Origin: Agriotes lineatus
Taxonomy: Eukaryota; Arthropoda; Insecta; Coleoptera; Elateridae
Assembly (NCBI GenBank): GCA_940337035.1
Contig: CALNHX010005212.1
Coordinates: 1 to 64,000, forward strand
Length of the DNA stretch: 64,000 nt
Direction: 5' to 3'
Below the pieces are notes generated by a model. That model was not told the origin of the DNA. It saw only the letters and a list, made by a program, of their open reading frames with translations, and did no database searches. Positions 30,201-41,790 of this stretch are shown here, in pieces. Position 1 is the first letter of the stretch, and each line of letters starts with the position of its first letter. Position numbers and translations under genes: made by a program.

Positions 30201-32952
30201 TCCATATATACTACTACAAGGGCTATAACCATTGCAGACAATTCTTAGCCAGTTCTTGAGCACCTTTTAATGATGGCAAGCTTAGTCTGGCTACAATTAT
30301 TATACTTTGGTCGCCACTAAGCTATGATAGTAGTACAATAACAATTTCTGTAGTTAATATTTGCTGCAAAACGTGCTTTTCAGACGTTGAATACTTGAAT
30401 ACTTATTTACAAATTTTAATTTTTATAATGCAGAAAAATTTGATATAGTAGTGCTATAAGGTTAAATGATTTCCATATATACTACTACAAGGGCTATAAC
30501 CATTGCAGACAATTCTTAGCCAGTTCTTGAGCACCTTATAATGATGGCAAGCTTAGTCTGGCTACAATTATTATATTTTGGTCGCCACTAAACTATAGTA
30601 GTAGTACAACAACAAGTTTTCTAGTTAGTATTTGCTGAAAAACGTGCTATTCAGAAGTTTTAACGTACTAGAATACTAAACTTATGAATTTGAATTTTTT
30701 GGATGCACAAAAATTTGATATAGTAGTGCTATAAGGTTAAATGATTTCCATATATACTACTACAAGGGCTATAACCATTGCAGACAATTCTTAGCCAGTT
30801 CTTGAGCACCTTTTAATGATGGCAAGCTTAGTCTGGCTACAATTATTATACTTTGGTCGCCACTAAGCTATGATAGTAGTACAATAACAATTTCTGTAGT
30901 TAATATTTGCTGCAAAACGTGCTTTTCAGAAGTTAAATACTTGAATACTTATTTAGAAATTTTAATTTTTATAATGCAGAAAAATTTGATATAGTAGTGC
31001 TATAAGGTTAAATGATTTCCATATATACTACTACAAGGGCTATAACAATTGCAGACAATTCTTAGCCAGTTCTTGAGCATCTTTTAATGATGGCAAGCTT
31101 AGTCTGGCTACAATTATTATATTTTGGTAGCCACTAAGCTGTGATAGTAGTACGATAACAACCTCTGTAGTTAATATTTGCTGCAAAACGTGCTTTTCAG
31201 ACGTTGAATACTTGAATACTTATTTACAAATTTTAATTTTTATAATGCAGAAAAATTTGATATAGTAGTGCTATAAGGTTAAATGATTTTTATATATACT
31301 ACTACAAGGGCTATAACCATTGCAGACAATTCTTAGCCAGTTCTTGAGCACCTTTTAATGATGGCAAGCTTAGTCTGGCTACAATTATTATATTTTGGTC
31401 GCCACTAAGCTATGATAGTAGTACAATAACAATTTCTGTAGTTAATATTTGCTGCAAAACGTGCTTTTCAGACGTTGAATACTTGAATACTTATTTACAA
31501 ATTTTAATTTTTATAATGCAGAAAAATTTGATATAGTAGTGCTATAAGGTTAAATGATTTTTATATATACTACTACAAGGGCTATAACCATTGCAGACAA
31601 TTCTTAGCCAGTTCTTGAGCACCTTTTAATGATGGCAAGCTTAGTCTGGCTACAATTATTATATTTTGGTCGCCACTAAGCTATGATAGTAGTACAATAA
31701 CAATTTCTGTAGTTAATATTTGCTGCAAAACGTGCTCTTCAGAAGTTGAATACTTGAATACTTATTTACAAATTTTAATTTTTATAATGCAGAAAAATTT
31801 GATATAGTAGTGCTATAAGGTTAAATGATTTCCATATATACTACTACAAGGGCTATAACAATTGCAGACAATTCTTAGCCAGTTCTTGAGCACCTTATAA
31901 TGATGGCAAGCTTAGTCTGGCTACAATTATTATATTTTGGTCGCCACTAAACTATAGTAGTAGTACAATAACAATTTTTCTAGTTAGTATTTGCTGAAAA
32001 ACGTGCTATTCAGAAGTTTTAACGTACTAGAATACTAAACTTATGAATTTGAATTTTTTGGATGCACAAAAATTTGATATAGTAGTGCTATAAGGTTAAA
32101 TGATTTCCATATATACTACTACAAGGGCTATAACCATTGCAGACAATTCTTAGCCAGTTCTTGAGCACCTTTTAATGATGGCAAGCTTAGTCTGGCTACA
32201 ATTATTATACTTTGGTCGCCACTAAGCTATGATAGTAGTACAATAACAATTTCTGTAGTTAATATTTGCTGCAAAACGTGCTTTTCAGAAGTTAAATACT
32301 TGAATACTTATTTAGAAATTTTAATTTTTATAATGCAGAAAAATTTGATATAGTAGTGCTATAAGGTTAAATGATTTCCATATATACTACTACAAGGGCT
32401 ATAACAATTGCAGACAATTCTTAGCCAGTTCTTGAGCATCTTTTAATGATGGCAAGCTTAGTCTGGCTACAATTATTATATTTTGGTAGCCACTAAGCTG
32501 TGATAGTAGTACGATAACAATCTCTGTAGTTAATATTTGCTGCAAAACGTGCTTTTCAGACGTTGAATACTTGAATACTTATTTACAAATTTTAATTTTT
32601 ATAATGCAGAAAAATTTGATATAGTAGTGCTATAAGGTTAAATGATTTTTATATATACTACTACAAGGGCTATAACCATTGCAGACAATTCTTAGCCAGT
32701 TCTTGAGCACCTTTTAATGATGGCAAGCTTAGTCTGGCTACAATTATTATATTTTGGTCGCCACTAAGCTATGATAGTAGTACAATAACAATTTCTGTAG
32801 TTAATATTTGCTGCAAAACGTGCTTTTCAGACGTTGAATACTTGAATACTTATTTAGAAATTTTAATTTTTATAATGCAGAAAAATTTGATATATTAGTG
32901 CTATAAGGTTAAATGATTTCCATATATACTACTACAAGGGCTATAACCATTG
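27242..32952. repeat. Five-monomer higher-order repeat, block 2
   Basis: GTACTAGAATAC monomers start at 27242, 28601, 29960, 30506 and 31865. The steps are 1,359, 1,359, 546 and 1,359 bp. The 546-bp step is a two-monomer unit (275 plus 271) caught inside the regular pattern, as expected from unequal exchange. The block repeats that at 14728-21251 with very few differences. Confidence 0.9.
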
Positions 32953-35268
32953 CAGACAATTCTTAGCCAGTTCTTGAGCACCTTTTAATGATGGCACGAT
33001 TAGTCTGGCTACAATTATTATATTTTGGTCGCCACTAAACTATAGTAGTAGTACAATAACAATTTTTCTAGTTAGTATTTGCTGAAAAACGTGCTATTCA
33101 GAAGTTTTAACATACTTGAATACTAAACTTATGAATTTGAATTTTTTGGATGCACAAAAATTTGATATAGTAGTGCTATAAGGTTAAATGATTTCCATAT
33201 ATACTACTACAAGGGCTATAACCATTGCAGACAATTCTTAGCCAGTTCTTGAGCACCTTTTAATGATGGCACGATTAGTCTGGCTACAATTATTATATTT
33301 TGGTCGCCACTAAACTATAGTAGTAGTACAATAACAATTTTTCTAGTTAGTATTTGCTGCAAAACGTGCTATTCAGAAGTTTTAACGTACTTGAATACTA
33401 AACTATTGAATTTGAATTTTTTGGATGCACAAAAATTTGATATAGTAGTGCTATAAGGTTAAATGATTTCCATATATACTACTACAAGGGCTATAACCAT
33501 TGCAGACAATTCTTAGCCAGTTCTTGAGCACCTTTTAATGATGACACGACAAGTCTGGCTACAATTATTATATTTTGGTCGCCACTAAACTATAGTAGTA
33601 GTACAATAACAATTTTTCTAGTTAGTATTTGCTGCAAAACGTGCTATTCAGAAGTTTTAACGTACTTGAATACTAAACTATTGAATTTGAATTTTTTGGA
33701 TGCACAAAAATTTGATATAGTAGTGCTATAAGGTTAAATGATTTCCATATATACTACTACAAGGGCTATAACCATTGCAGACAATTCTTAGCCAGTTCTT
33801 GAGCATCTTATAATGATGGTAAGCTTAGTCTGGCTACAATTATTATATTTTGGTCGCCACTAAGCTATGATAGTAGTACAATAACAATTTCTGTAGTTAA
33901 TATTTGTTGCAAAACGTGCTTTTAAGACGTTGAATACTTGAATACTTATTTACAAATTTTAATTTTTATAATGTAGAAAAATTTGATATAGTAGTGCTAT
34001 AAGGTTAAATGATTTCCATATATACTACTACAAGGGCTATAACCATTGCAGACAATTCTTAACCAGTTCTTGAGCACCTTTTAATGATGGCAAGCTTAGT
34101 CTGGCTACAATTATTAAATTTTGGTCACCACTAAGCTGTGATGGTAGTACAATAACAATTTCTGTAGTTAATATTTGCTGCAAAACGTGCTTTTCAGACG
34201 TTGAATACTTGAATACTTATTTACAAATTTTAATTTTTATAATGCAGAAAAATTTGATATAGTAGTGCTATAAGGTTAAATGATTTCCATATATACTACT
34301 ACAAGGGCTATAACCATGGCAGACAATTCTTAGCCAGTTCTTGAGCACATTTTAATGATGGAAAGATTAGTCTGGCTACAATTATTAAATTTTGGTCGCC
34401 ACTAAGCTATGATAGTAGTACAATAACAATTTCTGTAGTTAATATTTGCTGCAAAACGTGCTCTTCAGAAGTTGAATACTTGAATACTTATTTACAAATT
34501 TTAATTTTTATAATGCAGAAAAATTTGATATAGTAGTGCTATAAGGCTAAATGATTTCCATATATACTACTACAAGGGCTATAACCATTTCAAACAATTC
34601 TTAGCCAGTTCTTGAGCACCTTTTAATGATGGCAAGCTTAGTCTGGCTACAATTATAAAATTTTGGTCGCCACTATGCTATGATAGTAGTACAATAACAA
34701 TTTCTGTAGTTAATATTTGCTGCAAAACGTGCTCTTCAGAAGTTGAATACTTGAATACTTATTTACAAATTTTAATTTTTATAATGCAGAAAAATTTGAT
34801 ATAGTAGTGCTATAAGGTTAAATGATTTCCATATATACTACTACAAGGGCTATAACCATGGCAGACAATTCTTAGCCAGTTCTTGAGCACATTTTAATGA
34901 TGGAAAGATTAGTCTGGCTACAATTATTATATTTTGGTCGCCACTAAGCTATGATAGTAGTACAATAACAATTTCTGTAGTTAATATTTGTTGCAAAACG
35001 TGCTTTTCAGACGTTGAATACTTGAATACTTATTTACAAATTTTAATTTTTATAATGCAGAAAAATTTGATATAGTAGTGCTATAAGGTTAAATGATTTC
35101 CATATATACTACTACAAGGGCTATAACCATGGCAGACAATTCTTAGCCAGTTCTTGAGCACATTTTAATGATGGAAAGATTAGTCTGGCTACAATTATTA
35201 AATTTTGGTCGCCACTAAGCTATGATAGTAGTACAATAACAATTTCTGTAGTTAATATTTGCTGCAAA
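32411..35268. repeat. Long duplicated satellite block, copy 2 (partner 1362-4219)
   Basis: Matches 1362-4219 monomer by monomer at an offset of 31,049 bp (32953 to 1904, 34320 to 3271). The match ends inside the monomer that starts at 35133, from where the sequence follows the block near 9000 instead. Confidence 0.85.
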
Positions 35269-37142
35269 ATGTGCTTTTCAGGCGTTGAATACTTGAACAC
35301 TTTTTTACAAATTTTAATTTTTATAATGCAGAAAAATTTGATATAGTAGTGATAAATGGTTAAATGATTTCCATATATACTACTACAAGGGCTATAACCA
35401 TTGCAGACAATTCTTAGCCAGTTCTTAAGCCCCTTTTAATGATGGCAAGCTTAGTCTGGCTACAATTATTAAATTTTGGTCGCCACTAAGCTGTGATAGT
35501 AGTACCATAACAATTTCTGTAGTTAATATTTGCTGCAAAACGTGCTTTTCAGACGTTGAATACTTGAATACTTACTTACAAATTTTAATTTTTATAATGC
35601 AGAAAAATTTGATATAGTAGTGCTATAAGGTTAAATGATTTCCATATATACTACTACAAGGGCTATAACCATTGCAGACAATTCTTAGCCAGTTCTTGAG
35701 CACCTTTTAATGATGGCAAGCTTAGTCTGGCTACAATTATTATATTTTGGTCGCCACTAAGCTATGATAGTAGTACAATAACAATTTCTGTAGTTAATAT
35801 TTGCTGCAAAATGTGCTTTTCAGACGTTGAATACTTGAACACTTTTTTACAAATTTTAATTTTTATAATGCAGAAAAATTTGATATAGTAGTGATAAATG
35901 GTTAAATGATTTCCATATATACTACTACAAGGGCTATAACCATTGCAGACAATTCTTAGCCAGTTCTTAAGCCCCTTTTAATGATGGCAAGCTTAGTCTG
36001 GCTACAATTATTAAATTTTGGTCGCCACTAAGCTGTGATAGTAGTACCATAACAATTTCTGTAGTTAATATTTGCTGCAAAACGTGCTTTTCAGAAATTG
36101 GATACTTGAATACTTATTTAGAAATTTTAATTTTTATAATGCAGAAAAATTTGATATAGTAGTGCTATAAGGTTAAATGATTTCCATATATACTACTACA
36201 AGGGCTATAACCATTGCAGACAATTCTTAGCCAGTTCTTGAGCACCTTTTAATGATGGCAAGCTTAGTCTGGCTACAATTATTATATTTTGGTCGCCACT
36301 AAGCTATGATAGTAGTACAATAACAATTTCTGTAGTTAATATTTGCTGCAAAACGTGCTTTTCAGAAATTGAATACTTGAATACTTATTTAGAAATATTA
36401 ATTTTTATAATGCAGAAAAATTTGATATAGTAGTGCTATAAGGTTAAATGATTTTTGGTCGCCACTAAGCTATGATAGTAGTACAATAACAATTTCTGTA
36501 GTTAATATTTGTTGCAAAACGTGCTTTTAAGACGTTGAATACTTGAATACTTATTTACAAATTTTAATTTTTATAATGCAGAAAAATTTGATATAGTAGT
36601 GCTATAAGGATAAATGATTTCCATATATACTACTACAAGGGCTATAACCATTGCAGACAATTCTTAGCCAGTTCTTGAGCACCTTTTAATGATGGCAAGC
36701 TTAGTCTGGCTACAATTATTAAATTTTGGTCGCCACTAAGCTGTGATAGTAGTACAATAACAATTTCTGTAGTTAATATTTGCTGCAAAACGTGCTTTTC
36801 AGACGTTGAATACTTGAATACTTATTTACAAATTTTAATTTTTATAATGCAGAAAAATTTGATATAGTAGTGCTATAAGGTTAAATGATTTCCATATATA
36901 CTACTACAAGGGCTATAACCATGGCAGACAATTCTTAACCAGTTCTTGAGCACCTTTTAATGATGGAAAGATTAGTCTGGCTACAATTATTAAATTTTGG
37001 TCGCCACTAAGCTATGATAGTAGTACAATAACAATTTCTGTAGTTAATATTTGCTGCAAAACGTGCTCTTCAGAAGTTGAATACTTGAATACTTATTTAC
37101 AAATTTTAATTTTTATAATGCAGAAAAATTTGATATAGTAGT
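35133..37142. repeat. Duplicated block matching 8867-10876, starting in a chimeric monomer
   Basis: From about 35268 this stretch matches about 9002 onward at an offset of 26,266 bp. It shares the rare AATGTGCTTTTCAGGCG variant (35268 and 9002) and the fused-monomer junction (36447 and 10181). The first half of the 35133 monomer instead matches 4084. The block ends at 37142, where flank-type sequence begins. Confidence 0.85.
36217..36653. repeat. Fused monomer pair with 105-bp deletion, copy 3
   Basis: Same 437-bp spacing and junction as at 6533 and 9951. It lies in the block that matches 8867-10876. Confidence 0.9.
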
Positions 37143-40100
37143 GATATATGGTTAAATGATTTCAAAATATACTACTACAAGGGCTATAACCATTGCAGAC
37201 AATTCTTAGCCAGTTCTTGAGCATCTTTTAATAATGGCATGCTTTGCCTGGCTACCATTATTATAATTTGGTGGCCACTAAGCTATGAAGGTAGTACAAT
37301 AACAATTTCTGTAGTTAGTACTTGCTGCAAAACCTGCTTTTCAGACGTTTTAACGTACTTGAATAATAAACTACTGAACTTAAATCTTTTGGATGCAGAA
37401 AAATTTGCTCTAGTAGTGATATATGGTTAAATGATTTCCATATATACCACTACAAGGGCTATAACCACTGCAGTCAATTCTTAGTCAGTTCTTGAGCACC
37501 TTTTAATGATGGGAAGCTTAGTCTGGCTACAATTATTATATTTTGGTCGCCACTAAGCTATGATAGTAGTACAATAACAATTTCTGTAGTTAGTATTTGC
37601 TGCAAAACGTGCTTTTCAGGAGTTTAACCGTACTTGAATACTAACTTAGAAAATTTTAATTTTTATGATGCAGAAAAATTTGATATAGTAGTAATATATG
37701 GTTAAATGATTTCAAAATATACTACTACAAGGGCTATAACAACTGCAGACAATTCTTAGCCAGGTCTTAAGCACCTTTTAGTGATGGCATGCTTAGTCTG
37801 GCTATAATTATTATATTTTGGTCGCCACTAAGCTATAATGGTAGTACAATAACAATTTCTGTTGTTAATATTTGCTGCAAAACTTGCTTTTCAGGCGTTC
37901 AAACGTACTTGAATACTAACTTAAAAATTTTTAATTTTTATGATGCAGAAAAAATTGATATAGTAGTGATATATGCTTAAATGATTTCAAAATATACTAC
38001 TGCAAGGGCTATACCCACTGCAGACAATTGTTAGCCAGTTCTTGAGCACCTTTTAATAATGGAATGCTTGGTCTGGCTACCATTATTATATTTTAGTCTC
38101 CACTAAGCTATGATAGTAGTACAATAACAATTTCTGTAGATAATATTTGCTGCAAAACGTGTTCTGCAGACGTGTTAACGTACTTGAATACTAATGTACA
38201 AAATTTTAATTTTGATGATGTAGAAAAATTTCATATAGTAACGATATATAGTTAAATGATTTCAAAATATACTACTCCAAGGACTATAACCACTGCAGTC
38301 AATTCTTAGCCAGTTATTGAGCACCTGTTATGATGGCACGATTAGTCTGGCTACAATTATTATATTTTGGGCGCCACTAAACTATAGTAGTAGTACAATA
38401 ACAATTTTTCTAGTTAGTATTTGCTGCAAAACGTGCTATTCAGAAGTTTTAACGTACTTGAATACTAAACTATTGAATTTGAATTTTTTGGATGCACAAA
38501 AATTTGATATAGTAGTGCTATGAGGTTAAATGATTTCCTTATATACTACTACAAGGGCTATAACCATTGCAGACAATTCTTAGCCAGTTCTTGAGCACCT
38601 TTTAATGATGGCAAGCTTAGTCTGGCTATAGGTAATTATTAAATTTTGGTCGCCACTAAGCTATGATAGTAGTACAATAACAATTTCTGTAGTTAATATT
38701 TGCTGCAAAACGTGCTTTTCAGACGTTGAATACTTGAATACTTATTTACAAATTTTAATTTTTATAATGCAGAAAAATTTGATATAGTAGTGATATATGG
38801 TTAAATGATTTCCATATATACTACTACAAGGGCTATAACCATTTCAGACAATTCTTAGCCAGTTCTTGAGCACCTTTTAATGATGGCAAGCTTAGTCTGG
38901 CTAAAATTATTATAATTTGGTCGCCACTAAGCTATGATAGTAGTACAATAACAATTTCTGTGGTTAACATTTGCTGCAAAACGTGCTTTTCAGTCGTTTT
39001 AACGTACTTGAATACTAAACTATTAAACTTGCATTAATTGGATGCAGAAAAATTTGATATAGTACTGCTATAAGGTTAAATGATTTCCATATATACTACT
39101 ACAAGGGCTATAACCGCTACAGTCAATTCTTAGCCAGTTATTGAGCACCATTTAGTGATGGCACGCCTACACTGACTACAATTATTAAATTTTGTTCGCC
39201 ATTACGCTATGATAGCTGTACAACAACAATTTCTGTAGTTAATATTTTTGCAAAACTTGCTTTTCAGACATTTAAACGTACTTAAATACTAAACTGTTGA
39301 ACTTGAATTTTTTGGTTGCACAAGAATTTGATATAGTAGATGTAGTAGATATGGTTAAATAATTTCCAAATATACCAGTACAAAAGCTATAACCACTGCA
39401 GACAATCCCTAGCCAGTTATTGAGCACCTGTTAATGATGGCACGCTTTGTCTGGTTACAATTATTATATTTTGATCACCACTAAGTTTTAATAGTAGTAC
39501 AATAACAATTTCTGTAGTTAATATTTGTTGCAAAACGTGCTTTTCAGACGTTTTAACGTACTTGAATACTAAACTATTGAACTTGAATTAATTGGATGCA
39601 GAAAAATTTGATATAGTAGATATAGTAGATATGGTTAAATAATTTCCAAATATATCAGTACAAAAGCTATAACCACTGCAGACAATCTCTAGCCAGTTAT
39701 TGAGCACCTGTTAATGAGATCACGCTGAGTGTGGTTACAATTATTATATTTTGATCACCACTAAGTTTTTAATAGTAGTACAATAACAATTTCTGAAGTT
39801 AATATTTGCTGCAAAGCTTGCTTTTCAGACGTTGTAATTTACTCGAATACTAATGTACATAATTTAAATTTTTGTGATGCAGAAATTCTTTTAGATAAAA
39901 GTGATAATGGTTAAATGATTTTAAAATTTACTACTACAAGGGCTATAACCATTGCAGACAATTCTTAGCCAGTTCTTTAGCACCTTTTAACGATGGCACG
40001 ATTAGTGTGGCTACAATTATAATATTTCGGGCGCCACTAAGCTATAATAGTAGTACAGTAACAATTTCTCTAGTTAGTATTTGCTGCAAAACGTGCTTTT

Positions 40101-40335
40101 CAGACGTTTTAACGTACTTTAATACTAAGCTATTGAACTTGAATTTTTTGGAAGCACAAAAATTTGATATAGTAGTGATATATGGTTAAATGATTTCAAA
40201 ATATACTACTACATGGGCTAAACCACTGCAGTCAATTCTTGGCCAGTTATTGAGCTCCTGTTAATGATGGCACGGTTAGTATGGCTTCAATTATTATATT
40301 TTCGTCGCCACCCAGCTATGATGGTAGTACAATAA
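37143..40335. repeat. Diverged flank satellite, segment 1
   Basis: Monomers of about 275 bp (landmarks at 37196, 37471, 37746, 38021, 38296) with many private substitutions and indels. They carry GTGATATATGG and TTTCAAAATATAC in place of the core GTGCTATAAGG and TTTCCATATATAC. Neighbours resemble each other far less than core monomers do. Some keep a 63-codon plus-strand reading frame (for example 37239-37430 and 37789-37980). No recognisable gene. Confidence 0.93.
38296..38844. repeat. Adjacent pair resembling the progenitors of both core monomer classes
   Basis: The monomer at 38296-38569 has AAACTATAGTAGTAG, TTTTTCTAG, GCTATTCAGAAG and GATGCACAAAAATTTG, the marks of the 275-bp core class. 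The next one, 38570-38844, has the GTTGAATACTTGAATAC and TATAATGCAG marks of the 271-bp core class, plus a 4-bp insertion near 38629. Elsewhere in the flank these classes are not found side by side. Confidence 0.7.
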
Positions 40336-40747
40336 TGTGCCCCTTTTTTATAACTGACCTTGGATGGCTCACACGTCTCCGACTAGCTCAATGTACGGTT
40401 TTTATTAGGGTTTAACCAATGTGGGCTTTTTAGTTCGCTTCACTTTCACATAAAGATAATAGTTCATTAATCAACAGAAATGGGCGCCATAACTTTATTA
40501 TAAAGTGTTAATTTTAAGATGTTTACAATAATTGGGTATTCTTTCTTACAATTCACTGATTATATGTTATTTGTTAAGGTTTATGCCTTTTTAATTTTAA
40601 CAAATGTTATGCAATTCCTTACTAATCCTAATTTACCCTGACAAGTTAGAATTTGTTCTAATTAAACGTCTTTATTAATTAATCTATAAGTATCCAGGAG
40701 ATTTCTTATACATATTTAACTAATAACCTCTGAGTAGTAAGATGAAA

Positions 40748-40786
40748 ATATAAAGAGCTCTCTACACCCTCGTATTTCTCATTCGA
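40748..40786 (+). promoter_or_regulatory. Candidate RNA polymerase II core promoter
   Basis: ATATAAAG at 40748-40755 is followed about 30 bp later by TCATTC (40779-40784), which resembles an arthropod initiator with the start A at 40781. Spacing and order fit a TATA-plus-initiator promoter. This is inference from motifs only. Confidence 0.4.
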
Positions 40787-41092
40787 ATTCCTTAATCACA
40801 ATTAATGATCGGTGTTTAGTTTAGCTGATATCATTCCAGGGAGTATAAGAAAAATCCCGTATGATCAAAAGCTTGTTATTTGACAAGTGATTGAGATACT
40901 AACTTGACAGCTGCAAACCAATTCAAGTCCCATTCAGGATCAACCTAGGTAAGTAACAATTCTTTTACTTTGAAACTAATCTGTTATCGATTATCATTAA
41001 GGCTTATGCCCTTATTTAACTATATTCAAGCTATGACGTTGGTCTAATTCTAATTAACAATATCTAATTCTTTCAGGATTAACATACGGTTA

Positions 41093-41179
41093 ATGCAGAG
41101 AACCATTGAATTCGGACCTCTTCATCTTCCAATATCAACAGAGAAGAACCCTTCATATAACCAAAGAAATGGTCTTTGA
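41093..41179 (+). CDS. 28-codon open frame inside candidate exon 2
   Basis: ATG at 41093 and TGA at 41177-41179 lie wholly inside the candidate second exon (41077-41182), which makes it the most gene-like short frame of this insert. The peptide begins MQRTIEFGPLHLPIS, is polar and proline-containing, and shows no signal peptide or known domain. A frame this short arises easily by chance, so it is listed only because its edges fit the exon. The first exon has just a four-codon frame (ATG near 40805). Confidence 0.12.
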   Translation: MQRTIEFGPLHLPISTEKNPSYNQRNGL

Positions 41180-41503
41180 CTGGTGAGTGATTTCCTAACT
41201 TGTTAGCAGTTTCTAACTAAGTTCTCCTTTCTCTCCTTATCAACTTGGAGCACATCAATACCCTCTTCTATGGTGAAGATATAATCAACCAGGAGATGCG
41301 AACTAGTGAAAAAGCCTAAGAGCTGGTAGCTATCGAGGAGTCTCTAAGAGCTGAATAAAGGAAAACCCTCTATTATGATTTGTATGTATTAGCTTGTTAG
41401 TTACCTACCAGTTAAGTAATAACTGCCCTTTTCAGAAAGAAAATGTTTGTGTGATTTATACTGCCTGAAAAAATATTGTTTTAATAATATGCTGGATTAA
41501 GTA

Positions 41504-41509
41504 AATAAA
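41504..41509 (+). terminator. Polyadenylation signal AATAAA
   Basis: Canonical AATAAA in the sequence GTAAATAAAGCC, downstream of the candidate third exon at 41436. A TTGTCTGCGTGT stretch, G/T-rich as expected of a downstream element, follows at about 41519. Confidence 0.35.
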
Positions 41510-41790
41510 GCCTTACTATTGTCTGCGTGTATCCTTTTTAAGCTAGGACTTTTAATTTGCTTCGCTTCTACACAGAGAAGCGTCCTTTTGCTTTTTCAAC
41601 CAAAAAGGAAGTAGCAAATTTTGTTATTTATTGTTTTTAATAATTTAACCATGAGCCTTCTATTACGTCTGCTTTAGATTTATAAAAAGGGTAGGCAACC
41701 CCTTATACTGTTAATGCACTTTAAGTTGCCTATCTATTAAGTTTAACTAATACCAAACGGTATCATTGTAGAAGCTAAGATATGTACTGC

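Larger units (their letters stand above)
1..37142. repeat. Homogenised satellite core array (271/275-bp monomers)
   Basis: A continuous head-to-tail array. The landmark CAGACAATTCTTAGCC recurs at 4, 278, 549, 820, 1091, 1362, 1633, 1904, 2179, 2454 and so on, giving spacings of 271 bp (most) or 275 bp. Two main classes are seen. The 275-bp class carries AAACTATAG, TTTTTCTAG and GATGCACAAAAATTTG. The 271-bp class carries AAGCTATGATAG, TTTCTGTAG and TATAATGCAGAAAAATTTG, and lacks a codon-sized piece and one further base. Adjacent copies differ at only a few positions, so homogenisation is recent. No gene lies inside. The array is AT-rich and may be centromeric or pericentromeric, but that is inference from form only. 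Confidence 0.97.
40781..41530 (+). other. Candidate compact three-exon transcript
   Basis: Downstream of the candidate promoter lie a strong donor GTAAGTAA (40949) and an acceptor CTAATTCTTTCAG ending at 41076, defining a 128-bp intron. Next come a donor GTGAGT at 41183 and a pyrimidine-rich acceptor CTGCCCTTTTCAG ending at 41435. An AATAAA signal is at 41504-41509. Exons would be about 168, 106 and roughly 90 bp. No long reading frame spans them, so this would be a non-coding or micropeptide transcript, or the leader of a mobile element. No homology is recognised. Confidence 0.3.
40336..41790. mobile_element. 1,455-bp non-satellite insertion, unclassified
   Basis: The satellite stops after TACAATAA (40328-40335) and resumes with the same TACAATAA (41791-41798), consistent with an 8-bp target site duplication. 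The insert begins TGTGCCCC. It contains an inverted pair CCCTTTTTTATAA (40341-40353) and TTATAAAAAGGG (41680-41691). It also has a degenerate direct repeat of about 34 bp (40423-40456 and 41545-41579), a hairpin CGCTTCT/AGAAGCG (41563-41582) and a hairpin TAGGCAAC/GTTGCCTA (41692-41732). No transposase frame is present. It could be a non-autonomous element or a solo LTR. The promoter and splice-like signals inside are listed separately. Confidence 0.6.

Noticed and set aside
1..37142. Regular repeats as a possible CRISPR array
   Set aside because: The whole 271-275 bp unit repeats with no unique spacers, no short conserved repeat and no cas-like genes. The genome is eukaryotic.
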